This document shows, piece after piece, positions 43,629 through 54,163 of a stretch of 64,000 nucleotides of DNA (position 1 is its first letter; each line of letters starts with the position of its first letter). The DNA is from Eretmocerus hayati (taxonomy: Eukaryota > Arthropoda > Insecta > Hymenoptera > Aphelinidae): assembly GCA_029851415.1 (NCBI GenBank), contig CM056741.1, positions 70,050,282-70,114,281 on the forward strand, written 5' to 3'. Made by a program: the position numbers and the translations under genes. The notes below the pieces were generated by a model, which was not told where the DNA came from, ran no database searches, and saw nothing but the letters and a program-made list of their open reading frames with translations.

Positions 43629-45359
43629 TATATGATGAATTCCACGCCAAAGCGACCTACGGAAAGGGGTCATCTCTCAGATTCTTTTTTAACCTTTTTC
43701 ATTCGATCCTATGGCCCAAAATAGGAACTTCGGACCACCTATGGGGCCCAGGAAGAATTTCTCCTCTCCACTGCACACACATACGTAAACAGACCGAAAA
43801 TTCATCGTGTAAAAATCGATTTTTATTCACGAAAATGAGAATATTTCGAGTATTTGGATAGCTATCGATTTGCGAGTTGCGGCACCTGAAAGAGCATCAA
43901 AAAACCTACCGAAAACGTCGTCGGAAATTCCTTCTCTATGATTTGGGGGCCACCGGAAGGCAAACAAGTGTTTTTCACTGAAACGTTAATTCCTCAAAAA
44001 GCCGTTTTTTTCATTTTTTGAAAATCAGATATTTGACGTGAAACTTTGCGTTCTTCCGAAAGAAATGGGTTTCAGAGAAGTTTGGGGCGATCCAAGTGAC
44101 TCACGAGCCATTTTTTGAAAACTTGATTTTTTCGGTTTCGAAAAAGGCGATTTCCTGCGCATGCGCACAAACGTAGACTTTCGGCGCCATGTTCAATGGA
44201 AATCTGCCAAAATTCCCTATAAAATGACTACCCGCAAAGTTGAAATTCATGCACTGAAACAGGATCTGCAACGATTAATTATATGGAATCAAAATCACAT
44301 GAAAATTCAGCCCATTAACGCCTTCGTGGCGCCTGCTGAGATGACACATTTACGAGATCTTCTCGGGACTCAATTTTGAGGACGACATGGTTTCAACGTG
44401 AAATTGCGTGAACTTTCAAAATATGCGATGGAAAATTCATCGCATATTTATGCAATTTTGAATGTGAAAAATAGTATTTTCTGGCAAAAATCGAATGTAG
44501 CACCTCGGGTTCGCCTCAAACGGGGTTCTTCATCGCATATTCTGAAAGTTCATACAATTTTACGTTGAAACCATGTGGTCCAAATTTTTTTCAAGTCAAT
44601 TTCGTACTCAAAATTGAGTCCCGAGAAGATCTCGTAAATGTGTCATCTCAGCAGGCGCCACGAAGGTGTTAATGGACTGAATTTTCATGTGATTCTGATT
44701 CGACATAATTAATCGTTGCAGATCCCGTTTCAATGATGAATTTCAACTTTGCGGATAGTCATTTTATAGGAAATTTTGTCAGCTTTCCATTGAAATTGGT
44801 GCCAAAGTCTACGTTTGTGCGCATGCGCAGAAAATCGCATTTTTCTGGAACCGAAGAAATCAAATTTTCAAAAAATGGCTCATAAGTCACTTGGACCGCC
44901 CTAAACTTCTCTGAGACCCACTATTTTCTAAAGAACGCAAAATTTCACGTCAAATATCTGATTTTCGAAAAATAAAAAAATGGCTTTTTGAGGAATTAAC
45001 AATTTTGTGAAAAACACTTGTTTGCCTTCAGAAGGCCCCCAAATCAGTGAGAAAGAATTTCCGTGGACGTTTTCAATAGGCTTTCTGATGCCCTTTCAGA
45101 TGCCGCAACCCGCAAATTGATAGTTATCCGAAAACTCGAAATATTCCCATCTTCGTGAATAAAAGAGCATCGATTTTTACACGATGAATTTTCGGTCTAT
45201 TTACGTATGTGCGTGCAATGGAGAGGAGAAATTTTTTTTGGACTTCATAGGTGGTCTGAAGTTCCCCTTTTGGGCCATAGAATCGAATGAAAAAGGTCAA
45301 AAAAGAATCTGAGAAATGACCCCTTTCCGTGGGTCGCTTTGGCGAGGATCCATCATATA
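43629..45359. mobile_element. 1.7-kb near-perfect palindromic element
   Basis: Ends are TATATGATG and its complement. The arms (about 43629-44430 and 44532-45359) are inverted copies with few differences, separated by a loop of about 100 bases. Shared terminal motifs place it in the same family as 30256-33751. No transposase frame; the small frames in each arm are mirror images. Transcription through it would give an 800-bp duplex. Confidence 0.85.
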
Positions 45360-45360
45360 C

Positions 45361-45724
45361 ATATTTTCATAACTAATTCATTACAATTTTAAGGCTCTAC
45401 CTCCACCTGATTATGCCATCTTTCAGCCAAGCAGCGTATGCCTTCTCATACACTTCTTATCAACAAGCAACAGTAGAATATTACTGAAGCGAGGTAAATT
45501 GAATTTTGATTCATCCTAGTGTTTAATCTGGTGATGCCGGCAAGTCGAAGACCCGGATAGAGCGAAGAGAATTTGTAGCATACTGGTGGACCGTGACCCC
45601 CGGGGACCATGGTCCACCATAGGACCGTGACCCCCGGGGACCGCGGCCCACCATGGGACCGTGGCCACGGCCCACCTCTGGACCGTGGCCCCCGCGGGTC
45701 ACGGCCCATTGCGTTTTCCCCGGG
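45361..45724 (-). repeat. outer inverted arm, right
   Basis: Inverted partner of 37010-37319. It has gained two extra units built on GGACCGTGACCCCCGGGG and CCATGGTCCACCAT, a local tandem expansion. Confidence 0.85.
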
Positions 45725-45729
45725 TCGGC

Positions 45730-46690
45730 TCTAGCCAAAGCCTGAGCTCCAGTTAGCCACAGCCCCAGCCTCAGCCTCAGCCACTGCTCTAGCCTCAGCT
45801 TTAGCCCGAGTCTCAGACTCACCCCCAGTCAAAGACCCAGCTCCTGCCCCAGCCGCAGCCAAGGCTCATCCATAGCTACAGCCCGAGCCTCAGCCTTAGC
45901 CCCAGCCTTAGCCTAAGCCTCGGCTCCAGCCAAAGCCTAAGCTCCACCCTTAGCCAAAGCCCCAGCCTCAGGCTCAGTCTCAGCCTCGGCCTAGCCCCAG
46001 CTTCAGCCTCAGCCACTGCTCTAGCCTCAGCTTTAGCCCCAGCCTCAGACTCAGCCACCAGCCTAGCCTCAGCACCAACCTCGGACCCAGCCCCAGCCTG
46101 AGCCTTAGCTTCAGCCTCAGCCCCAGACACAGCCCCAGCCTCAGCCTCAGCCTTAGCCTCAGCCATAGCCTCAGCCCCAGACACAGCCACAGCTGCAGCT
46201 CAGCCTCAGCCCCACCCTCAGCCCCCGCCTCAGCCTCAGCCCCAGATCCGGCCTTAACCTCAGCTATAGCCAAGCCTCAGCCTTAGCCTCAGCCACAACC
46301 CCAAACTCAGCCTCAATCCCAGCCACAGCCCAGCCTCAACCTCAGCCTTAGCCACAGTCTCAGTCTCTGGTTAAGCCTCAGCCTCAGCTCCAGCCTCAGC
46401 CTCAGCCGCTGCTCTAGCCTCAGCTTTAGCCCCAGCCACCAGCCTAGCCTCAGCCCTAACCTCGGACCCAGCCCCGGCCTGAGCCTTAGCTTCAGCCTCA
46501 GCCCCAGCATCAGCTCAGCCATAGCCTCAGCCCCAGACACAGCCCCAGCCTCAGCCTCAGCCCCAGCCCCAGCCCAGACACATCTCTAGCAACATCCCAG
46601 CCTCAGCCTTAGCCACAGCTCCAGCTTCGGCCCAGCCCCAGCTACAGCCACAGCCCCAGCCTCGACCCCAGCCACAGCCCATCCATCCAA
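45730..46690 (+). repeat. CAGCCT-type satellite, main block
   Basis: Almost 1 kb of CAGCCT/CAGCCC/CAGCCA hexamers with higher-order repetition (for example the CCACTGCTCTAGCCTCAGC phrase occurs about 45781, 46013 and 46407). Long frames rich in Ala/Glu or Leu/Arg on the minus strand are artefacts of the repeat. Confidence 0.9.
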
Positions 46691-46774
46691 GAGGCAAGTT
46701 TTGACTGATTGGATCTCAGATCAACATTCGGTCCATTGAATGAACTAAGTAGCCCAATCCGTACGGAATAGTCT

Positions 46775-46925
46775 AAAGCTAGTACCAGCAACTCCAGCAA
46801 CACCAGCAACACTAGTAACACCAGCATCACCTACAAGACCAGCAACGCAAGCAACACCAGCAACAACAGTGACATAAGCAACACCAACACGGACCCACTG
46901 ACCCACCGACCCACCAATCCACCAT
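46775..46925 (+). repeat. CACCAGCAA-type microsatellite
   Basis: Imperfect ACCAGCAAC repeats followed by GACCCACTGACCCACCGACC-type repeats. No coding evidence. Confidence 0.75.
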
Positions 46926-47860
46926 CAGCACCAGTGACGCCACCATGATACGAGGCATCCGGACGGAAAAAATTAGACAAGCGCTTAATGACTTCAATTC
47001 AATTCAATTATTTAACCCTAGATAGATTATGGAGCAGCCCCCGATGATAGAACACTGATGAAATGAATTTTATCGTGTTCAGTAGGTGAAGAAGTCCTTC
47101 GAAAAAATTTCCAGCCATAAAAGATGATGTTTATTGAGAAATTGGATTTTACTCATTGTATGGTTTATGATGGATTTCTAGCAAATTTTCGATTCATTCC
47201 TGTCCCATATCAATGTTCTCTAGATTAATGACGCATTTGATCATAGAGATTGATAACTATAAGAAGAGAGCTAGTCGCTTACGCTCGCTCCGCTTACGAC
47301 TTTTTGAAAGGAGTTTCAGAAATCTCATGAAATGAATAAATACGAATACGAAAAAAGAAAAAATACAAATTATCGTGGGTACTCTAACAATCAAATCCAT
47401 CATTTTTGGTCGTCATAATTGTTTGATTGAAAATACTCGACGGTTATGAGAAGATTGAAGAAAAACGACCAAATGAGGGAGCCAATAATTTGTTTTGTGA
47501 ATCTAAAGACAACTCTATGTAGCATTATCGCGTGTTACTTGACGTACAAATCTCAAAGTGTTTCTCAAACAAAACAATATACATGATACCAGCGAAAAAA
47601 AATAAAAAAGGATTTTTACTCCCATTCTGTACTAAGAACGTGGTATACCAAGAGATATTCGATGATTAAATTTTAAACTTTTACATGCATGTACGTATAA
47701 TTTTCTTCTAATTTCATCAGCGACTCACTTTCGCTTTTGATTTATCAATCTCACTAAATCTATAACTGAATCAGCTAATGTTCATTATCAAACATCATAA
47801 TGCAGGTGTTCTTTGAATACTTCGTTGTCATTGATGGAGATAGACAGTCTCAACCCTGTA
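46926..47860. other. AT-rich spacer with one arm of a direct repeat
   Basis: No gene. Segment 47177-47274 (CTAGCAAATTTTCGATTCAT onward) is directly repeated at 51396-51493 with about six differences. Confidence 0.55.
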
Positions 47861-47902
47861 AACGTAGAGAGTGATGATCATACATATCACATCATTCATA
47901 CA

Positions 47903-48007
47903 CGCCAATGATCGCCTGCTTGGAGATGAATTCTTGCACGCAGCTAAGCCGCCCTCAGGTGCAGAGGTTGCGACAAAATTCATTACCATGTAGGAGGGTG
48001 AGGCGAT
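47903..48007 (+). repeat. hairpin module, copy 1
   Basis: CGCCAATGATCGCCTGCTTGG through GTAGGAGGGTGAGGCGAT. Outer stem GATCGCC/GGCGAT and inner ATGAATT/AATTCAT pair. The loop carries GTGCAGAGGTTGCG. It is the most diverged full copy (GCTAAGCC instead of GGTAAGCC). Confidence 0.8.
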
Positions 48008-48352
48008 ATTCATCTCATCGCTTACTTTATCTCATTCTCATTTAAATCATTCGTTCATTGTATCCTTCAACTAATCCTCTGCATTAACATCAACTCATTC
48101 TCATTCTTCTCATCACTCTTTCCATGCTCATTGTATCTCTTGCTCATTCAAATCATTCATTCATTCCATTCTTCAATTAATTTCCTACATTAATACCGAT
48201 TTATCCACTCTCATTTCATTCCTTCCCCCTTCCTTATTTCATATCATTTCCAATCTCCATCACCTACATCAAGACAATTCATCTCCTTTTCTACATTAAT
48301 CTTTCATCGAATTTTTCTATTATTCACACCACATCGTCACATCATTCATACA

Positions 48353-48460
48353 CACCAATGATCACCTACTTGAGATTGAATTCTTGCACGCAGGTAAGCC
48401 GCCTTCGGGTGCAGAGGTTGCGTCAGAATTCACATCCAAGTGGGAGGGTGAGGCGATCAT
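48353..48460 (+). repeat. hairpin module, copy 2
   Basis: Stem strands CTACTTGAGATTGAATTC and GAATTCACATCCAAGTGGG pair, with GAT/ATC in the variable part of the stem. The loop contains CTTGCACGCAGGTAAGCCGCC and CGGGTGCAGAGGTTGCG. Confidence 0.85.
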
Positions 48461-48922
48461 CCCTTCCATTACATCACACTCACTCATCCATCTCACACAT
48501 CACAGACTATTTCGTCATTCATCGCATGTTTTATCTCATTTAAATTTCATGTTTCATTCCAACCTCTTCATTATCACCATCTCATTCTCTTTCCAACTTT
48601 TTCACCGTCGCTTTTCCTTCTCTTCTTTTATTCTATCTTACCTCCATCCAATCTCCTCATTTTTCGTGACATTTTTTACTTCGCTTTCATCTTATCTCCT
48701 TTTCTAAAACAGTCTCATCACCTCATCACATTCATCATAAATACTCTTCATTCATACCATCTCATTTCCTTTCCTACATTTGCTTCATCTCTCCCCTTCT
48801 CTATTCTCATCCCATCTCAACTCAATTCAGTCTCATCATCTTTCATACAATTTCCTACTTTACCGCCATCTCATCTCTTTTTCCACATCATTCTCACCAC
48901 CTTATCACATTCATCCTAAATA

Positions 48923-49030
48923 CGCCAATGATCGCCTACTTGAATGCGAATTCTTGCACGCAGGTAAGCCGCCTTTGGGTGCAGAGGTTGCGTCCGAATT
49001 CACATTCAAGTAGGAGGGTAAGGTGATCAT
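48923..49030 (+). repeat. hairpin module, copy 3
   Basis: Stem CTACTTGAATGCGAATTC with GAATTCACATTCAAGTAG, 17 of 18 positions pairing, and the conserved loop. Spacing from copy 2 is about 570 bases. Confidence 0.87.
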
Positions 49031-49492
49031 CTCTTCCATTACATCACACTTATCCATGCATCTCATACAACAAAGACTGTTCTGTCATTCATTGCATGTT
49101 TCATCTCATTTCTATTCCATATTTCATTCCATACTCTTCATTATCACCATCTCATTTCCTTTCCTACTTTTTCTTCATTGCTTTCCCTTCTCTTCTCCTA
49201 TTCCATCTTACATCCATCCAATCTCATCATTTTTCATACCATTCCCTACTTCAACGTCATCTTACCTCCTTTTCCAAATTATTCTTATCACCTCATCACA
49301 TTCATCACAAATACTCTTCATTCATCCCATCTCATTTCCTTTCCTACATTCTCTTCATCTCCTCCCCTTCTCTACTTCCATTCCATCTTAACTTTATTCA
49401 ACCTCATTGCCTTTCAAACAACTTCCTACTTTAGCGCAATCTCATCTCCTCTCCCACATCATTCTCACCACCTCATAACATTCATCATAAAT

Positions 49493-49600
49493 ACGCCAAC
49501 TATCGCCTACTTGTATGCGAATTTTTGCGCGCAGGTAAGCCGCTTCCGGGTGCAGAGGTTGCGTCCGAATTCACATACAAGTAGGAGGGTGAGGCAATCA
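49493..49600 (+). repeat. hairpin module, copy 4
   Basis: Stem CTACTTGTATGCGAATTT with GAATTCACATACAAGTAG. The A-to-T change relative to copy 3 is matched by T-to-A on the other strand. The loop is conserved with small changes. Confidence 0.87.
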
Positions 49601-49932
49601 TTCATTCCATTTCATCACACTCATCCATCTTATACATCACACCTATATTCATAATTCATTGCATGTTCCATCTCATTTCTATTTCATATTCCATTCCATA
49701 CTCTTCATTATCACCATCTCATTTTCTTTCTTACCTTTCCTTCGTCGCTTTCCCTTCTCTTCTTTCATTTTATCTTATCTTCATTCTATCTCTTCATTCC
49801 TCATATCATTCTCTACTCCACCGCCATCTGATTTCTTTTTTTACATCATTCTCACCACGTCATCACATTCATTATAAATATCATAGCGCATCTGATTTTT
49901 CCATCATTCACCCCTTCTCTTCACAACTTTCA

Positions 49933-49996
49933 CGCCAATGATCGCCTACTTGGAGGTAAATTCTTGCACGTACCACCAAGTAGGAGGGTGAGGCAG
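49933..49996 (+). repeat. hairpin module, copy 5 (short form)
   Basis: Only the stem and a 12-base loop remain: CCTACTTGGAGGTA, AATTCTTGCACG, TACCACCAAGTAGG. The 45-base loop core is deleted, yet the inner stem (GGTA/TACC) is still paired. Confidence 0.85.
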
Positions 49997-50350
49997 TCTT
50001 TTTCTTTCTTCTCATTTAATCAACACCATTCATTTCCACACCATTCGTTTCCTACATCCATCTTTCATTCAATTTATAACATTCTCATCATCTGATTACT
50101 CTTTCCATTTCCACTCTTTCACTCCCACTTTCATCTAATTTTCATACCCTCTCTCAAATCTTCTCATTCTCATTCTCCATTTTCTACGTCAACACCATTC
50201 ATTCCCTTCCCCACATTCACATAATATCATTTCCTTCACCACCGCTTTTTCACGATTCATCATTTTTTCCACCACTCAATCCATTTCTTCATTCACCTCA
50301 TTCGAAACATTCCACCAATCACTTCAATACATCACATTCCATCGCTAGAC

Positions 50351-50860
50351 AAAGACAGAGGAACCCAAACTCCCATCGTTGAGACACTCCGTATTTCCGC
50401 ACTTGCGACATCATAATACCTACGTATGGTGAGTAAGTGCGAAAATCGGCGCGAATTCAACGGTGACTCGGGGGGAGGGTTCAACAGACAGACTATAGAC
50501 AATTTCACATTTTGAATAAAATAAATCAGACAAAAAAAGAGGCACCCACAAAACGCTTAGAAACATTGCAGTAGCCCATGTTCCTGGACCTAACACCACA
50601 CGAAAGTGTGGTGAGCGGGAGCTCCAAAGAACTTGGTGCGAAAACAATGACAACACAAGGCAAAGGTGCGACGAACAGACTTTCGACTTATTTATTATTT
50701 TAGAAAATTTTGAAAATTATTTCATCCTTATTAATCATCCTTAATCATTAAGATCATAATTAGAGGGGGGGGGTAGTGGGTCAAAAAGTAATCTGATTAA
50801 AAAGCCGTAGTGAGTGAGAACAACAAATAAACGATACTGATGAATTACGAATCATAATCA
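50351..50860. other. no recognisable gene
   Basis: Contains a G9 run near 50765 and a GGGGGGAGGG stretch near 50470. Otherwise no repeat or coding feature is seen. Confidence 0.45.
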
Positions 50861-50875
50861 GGTAATAAAGGGGTC

Positions 50876-51186
50876 GAAACCAAAATCAGGTAAGAAACCT
50901 ATATCGTGTGGTAAACAATTGCGAAATTACGGAACTGCATACCAAGGTAAGTGAAAAACTCTCAGGAGGAAACGCGAATAGTAACCGCGCTACGTGCCAA
51001 TTTTTAGTCAGGTAAAGTTAGGTAACAGGGAAGTCAAAACCGGATCAGGTAAAAACCTGTATCGTGTATAATAAACAAGTGCGAAATAAAAAAACTGTAT
51101 ACCGAGGTAAGTAAAAAAATCTCAGAGGGAAACGCGAATAGCAACCGCGCTATGCGCAATTTTTCAGTCAGGTAAGGTTAGGTTGG
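50876..51186 (+). repeat. two tandem copies of a 155-bp unit
   Basis: 50876-51026 and 51032-51186 share ATCAGGTAA.AAACCT.TATCGTGT, ACTG.ATACC.AGGTAAGT, GAAACGCGAATAG.AACCGCGCTA and TCAGTCAGGTAA.GTTAGG. The AGGTTAGG motif continues to recur to 51330. The function is unknown. Confidence 0.8.
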
Positions 51187-51493
51187 CGAAATCTAGGGAT
51201 ATTCCATCCTAGGAATAAAATCGGAGAAAATTAGCTCAAAACACGTCTAGGGACGTATTCCACCACCACAGGTCAGGTTAGGTTAGTTGAAAAAAGGGCT
51301 AGTGACGTTTCTACAGGGTTAGGTTAGTATCTAGGGGAAAATCTAGTGACTCCGGACACCACAACAGTCGTCACGCGACTTAATATAAAGAAATATCTGG
51401 CAAATTTTCGATTCATTCCTGTCCCATATCAATGTTCTCTAGGTTAATGACGCATGTGATCATAGAGATTGAGAACTATAAGAAGACAGCTGG

Positions 51494-53334
51494 CTAACTC
51501 TCTCCCAATTTTGAAGAGTGAATTCCCACAAAATTTGCTATGTGCCTTCAAAACTCAAAAATCAAATTTTTTTGAAGGGGTGCGGTCTTCGATTAGATGA
51601 AAAGTACGTATTCCATCATTTCTTTTCTAGAATTATATATTTCAGAGCAAGGCAGTTACATTTTTCTAGAATTTTTGGCTGTCCGATCTCAACTGGAATC
51701 AGTCATAAAGGAACTCGTTTTTTGGTCCAATAATGTCCCTCTGGGATACCATCTATCAATCCCATGGGTCTCGTATTATACCCATAATGAAAGAGTGGAA
51801 GAGTTCTTTACGCAAGCTAGGCTTGCTAGACCCGGGCGAGTGGTCATCGTTCCGAATACGACCTCCGCTGAAACACTGCTTAACCTGGTTTTTGACCGAA
51901 AAGGCTCTCAACGACGGCACCTATGATCGTTTTTACTTTTTAACGAGAAACTGTGATGAGACTTGTTCTTTTTTCCACCGAATAATGTATCTCGGAGTCC
52001 ATTATCTCTTCATGTCATTAATCCCGTATTTATAATCATAATACTAGAAGTTATTGAACTGTCGACTACCTGCTTCAATTTTCAACCAATTTGTTGGAGC
52101 ATTCAATCACTGGTTGAAATTTTCATTCGTTCGCTGTTTGAATGAGAAAAATATCGGTGCAGTAAAGACGTCGCAATAAAAATGGTCTAGAGATCACAGA
52201 CTCACTCGCAAAAGCCTCAAGGCTAAGCTAAAGACTTTTTTTTGATAAGAATTTTTCTCCCTAAGTAGTTTACAGAAAAGTTAGACCCGGTGTACACCAC
52301 CTGGCTTGAAACTTCAAACTGTTTAGGGGAAGATTTAAATGAGTCATCGTCGATAACTTTCTTCCTTCTTTCTGATGAAATCATTGATTCTTCGATCCTC
52401 TGTCATCCTCGAAAGTTATCACCAGGAAAGAGTCAAAACGTGTATGTCAGCACCCAATACAGCGATATGACTCATTAGAGCTCCTTGGGCTCTTTTACAT
52501 TGGGAATTATGGTATAGAGTATCAAATCCCACAGTCACGAAGACCAGATGACTACTTATTCTTTGCACTCTCTCAATATGAATCAGCTAACACAAACGGA
52601 TTTTGACTGAAAACCAGCTATTTTAGCTGATTTCCAGCTATTGTAGCTGATTTTCAGTGAAAACCCGTTCACGTCAGCTGCGAAGCAGCTAAAATAGCTG
52701 ATTAATGTTGAGAGAGCAGGATGAGCATGCGTTTTATAGCGCGATTTTTCCTGAAATTTTACTAACTCTGTTATCCTCAAGAGGAGGCGATCTCTCCTGT
52801 CCTCTGTTATCGTATATAATTTTCTTTCAAAATTCCATCGTCGGAAAAGACTTGTATGCAACGACTTGATATTTGGGTGCCTAATACAAAATTGCATAAG
52901 ATAACATTCGCGCCTTGTTCATGACGCTCCCCGCTTCGGAGCGATTATTTTGACATTTGACCGTGGCTCAGGACGGAAATCAACCGCTCAGAAGCGAGCT
53001 ACAACCTCATACTCTAGATGCAAAATATACCACTTTGTACCTCAAAATATCGAACATGATCAAATTTGCCCTTTTCGGAGTATTCTATGGCGGAAGAATT
53101 CTTTTAGCCCAATGTTCCCGTCAGACCCGCATCCTGCTGGTGTGCCTATAGAATGCGATACAGTGAAAGTCCTGAATTTTAAACTGATCTGGCGACGGAA
53201 TCCTGGAGACCCAAGACTGTAGCTCAAATTGTTGTGAGATTAATTTTAGTGACAATGTCTGGGCCAAGCCTCATTATCTATATGGCGATGGGCACTGATG
53301 AGTGATTGATATTATACAAATCGTCGAAAAGAAT
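51494..53334. other. no recognisable gene; short repeats
   Basis: 51540-51720 is an inverted diverged copy of 34436-34640. At 52600-52700 several AGCTATTTTAGCTGATTTTCAG units occur in both orientations. A 109-codon frame at 51597-51926 has no recognisable family. Confidence 0.45.
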
Positions 53335-54163
53335 AGTATATTACTGTACTAGGCAGGGAAATTGGATTTCCGTGACTGTGTGATAACAATGCCGAGGCGA
53401 AGCCGAGGCATTGATATCACACGGTCACGGGCATCTCACTTCTCTGCCGTGTGCTGTATACTATTTTTCTTACTCGCGGCCCGAAAGTACGTCGAAACTT
53501 GAATGAATTAATACAAAAGTCCGCATTTAACCTCACTATGCACTTGCTCGCGATTTTGAAGGGGTGGTAGTGAAGCAGACGACCTCGCAGCTTTTACTTA
53601 CTGCTTTAGATCTGCTGCATGCCCACTTTGTGATATGATATATGCTCGTCCGCCCGACTTTTGCAAAAGCGAGGCATTAGCCGAGCTTTTGCTGGTCGGG
53701 GCGGACGCAAGCAGAAAAATAATAAAGTGAAATGTTGAAGGATTTGAATCGATGCTAAATGCTATTATGATCAGCTTGGTTCTTGTTACAGAGTTGTGTT
53801 TGCGTTTTTTAACTCGTCATGACCCAAAACTCTTGTGACTGCGTATTTATTTCATTCGTGTGGAGCATGAGAAATCCTGCTTAATCTCAGCCGCGATATT
53901 CCTGATCAGAGAGATACTGTCCGTTCAATTATATTATCATCACAAATAAACGCTCGTAAACATCGTAAACATAACCTCTACAGGTTGTGTCTCTCCTGTA
54001 TGTTTTGCATGCATTTACGTTGCATCGCACGCACGTGGAGGGCATAGCGGCAGCCCAAGAGGCAGCGAAATCGACAGCCGATTAGAGCGCTGCGCCGGCA
54101 GCAAAAGTCGCTCTTTCGCGATCGAAATGAAGCACGGAAGGATGTACTTTCGTGCCGGGAGGA
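53335..54163 (-). repeat. dispersed repeat, copy 2
   Basis: Inverted relative to 31857-32664. The GCCGAGGCGAAGCCGAGGC hairpin, the GCGGCCCGAAAGTACGTC segment and the GCAGCGCTC-type GC-rich segment are all retained. This copy has an extra TTTGCAAAAGCGAGGCATTAGC-like stretch near 53680 that extends the AAAAGTCGGGCGG palindrome. Confidence 0.75.

Larger units (their letters stand above)
47860..50350 (+). repeat. pyrimidine-rich tandem array, unit about 570 bp
   Basis: The plus strand is dominated by C and T (TCATTC, CATCTCATTTC and similar) with very little G. After each hairpin copy the spacer sequence is homologous (for example CATCTCATT...CTTCATTATCACCATCTCATT after copies 2, 3 and 4), giving spacings of about 450, 570, 570 and 440 bp between hairpins. 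Frames rich in Ser, His, Phe and Leu are compositional artefacts. Confidence 0.85.
47177..51493. repeat. about 97-bp direct repeats flanking a 4.1-kb block
   Basis: Left copy 47177-47274 and right copy 51396-51493 share GCAAATTTTCGATTCATTCC and ATGTTCTCTAG/AATTAATGACG through TATAAGAAGA. They bracket the pyrimidine-rich array and the 50.9-51.2 kb tandem repeat. They could be short terminal repeats of an element, or a segmental duplication. Confidence 0.7.

Noticed and set aside
45876..46540. Ala/Glu-rich and Leu/Arg-rich open frames
   Set aside because: They are produced by the CAGCCT satellite and overlap each other in several frames.
48358..49941. Ser/His/Phe/Leu-rich open frames in the pyrimidine-rich array
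   Set aside because: Compositional artefacts: C/T-only codons contain no stop codons; no protein features.
51170..51330. Telomeric TTAGG repeat
   Set aside because: Only scattered AGGTTAGG motifs, not a contiguous pentamer array.
51597..51926. 109-codon open frame as a host exon
   Set aside because: No recognisable family, no convincing splice context, and its left part overlaps a dispersed non-coding repeat.
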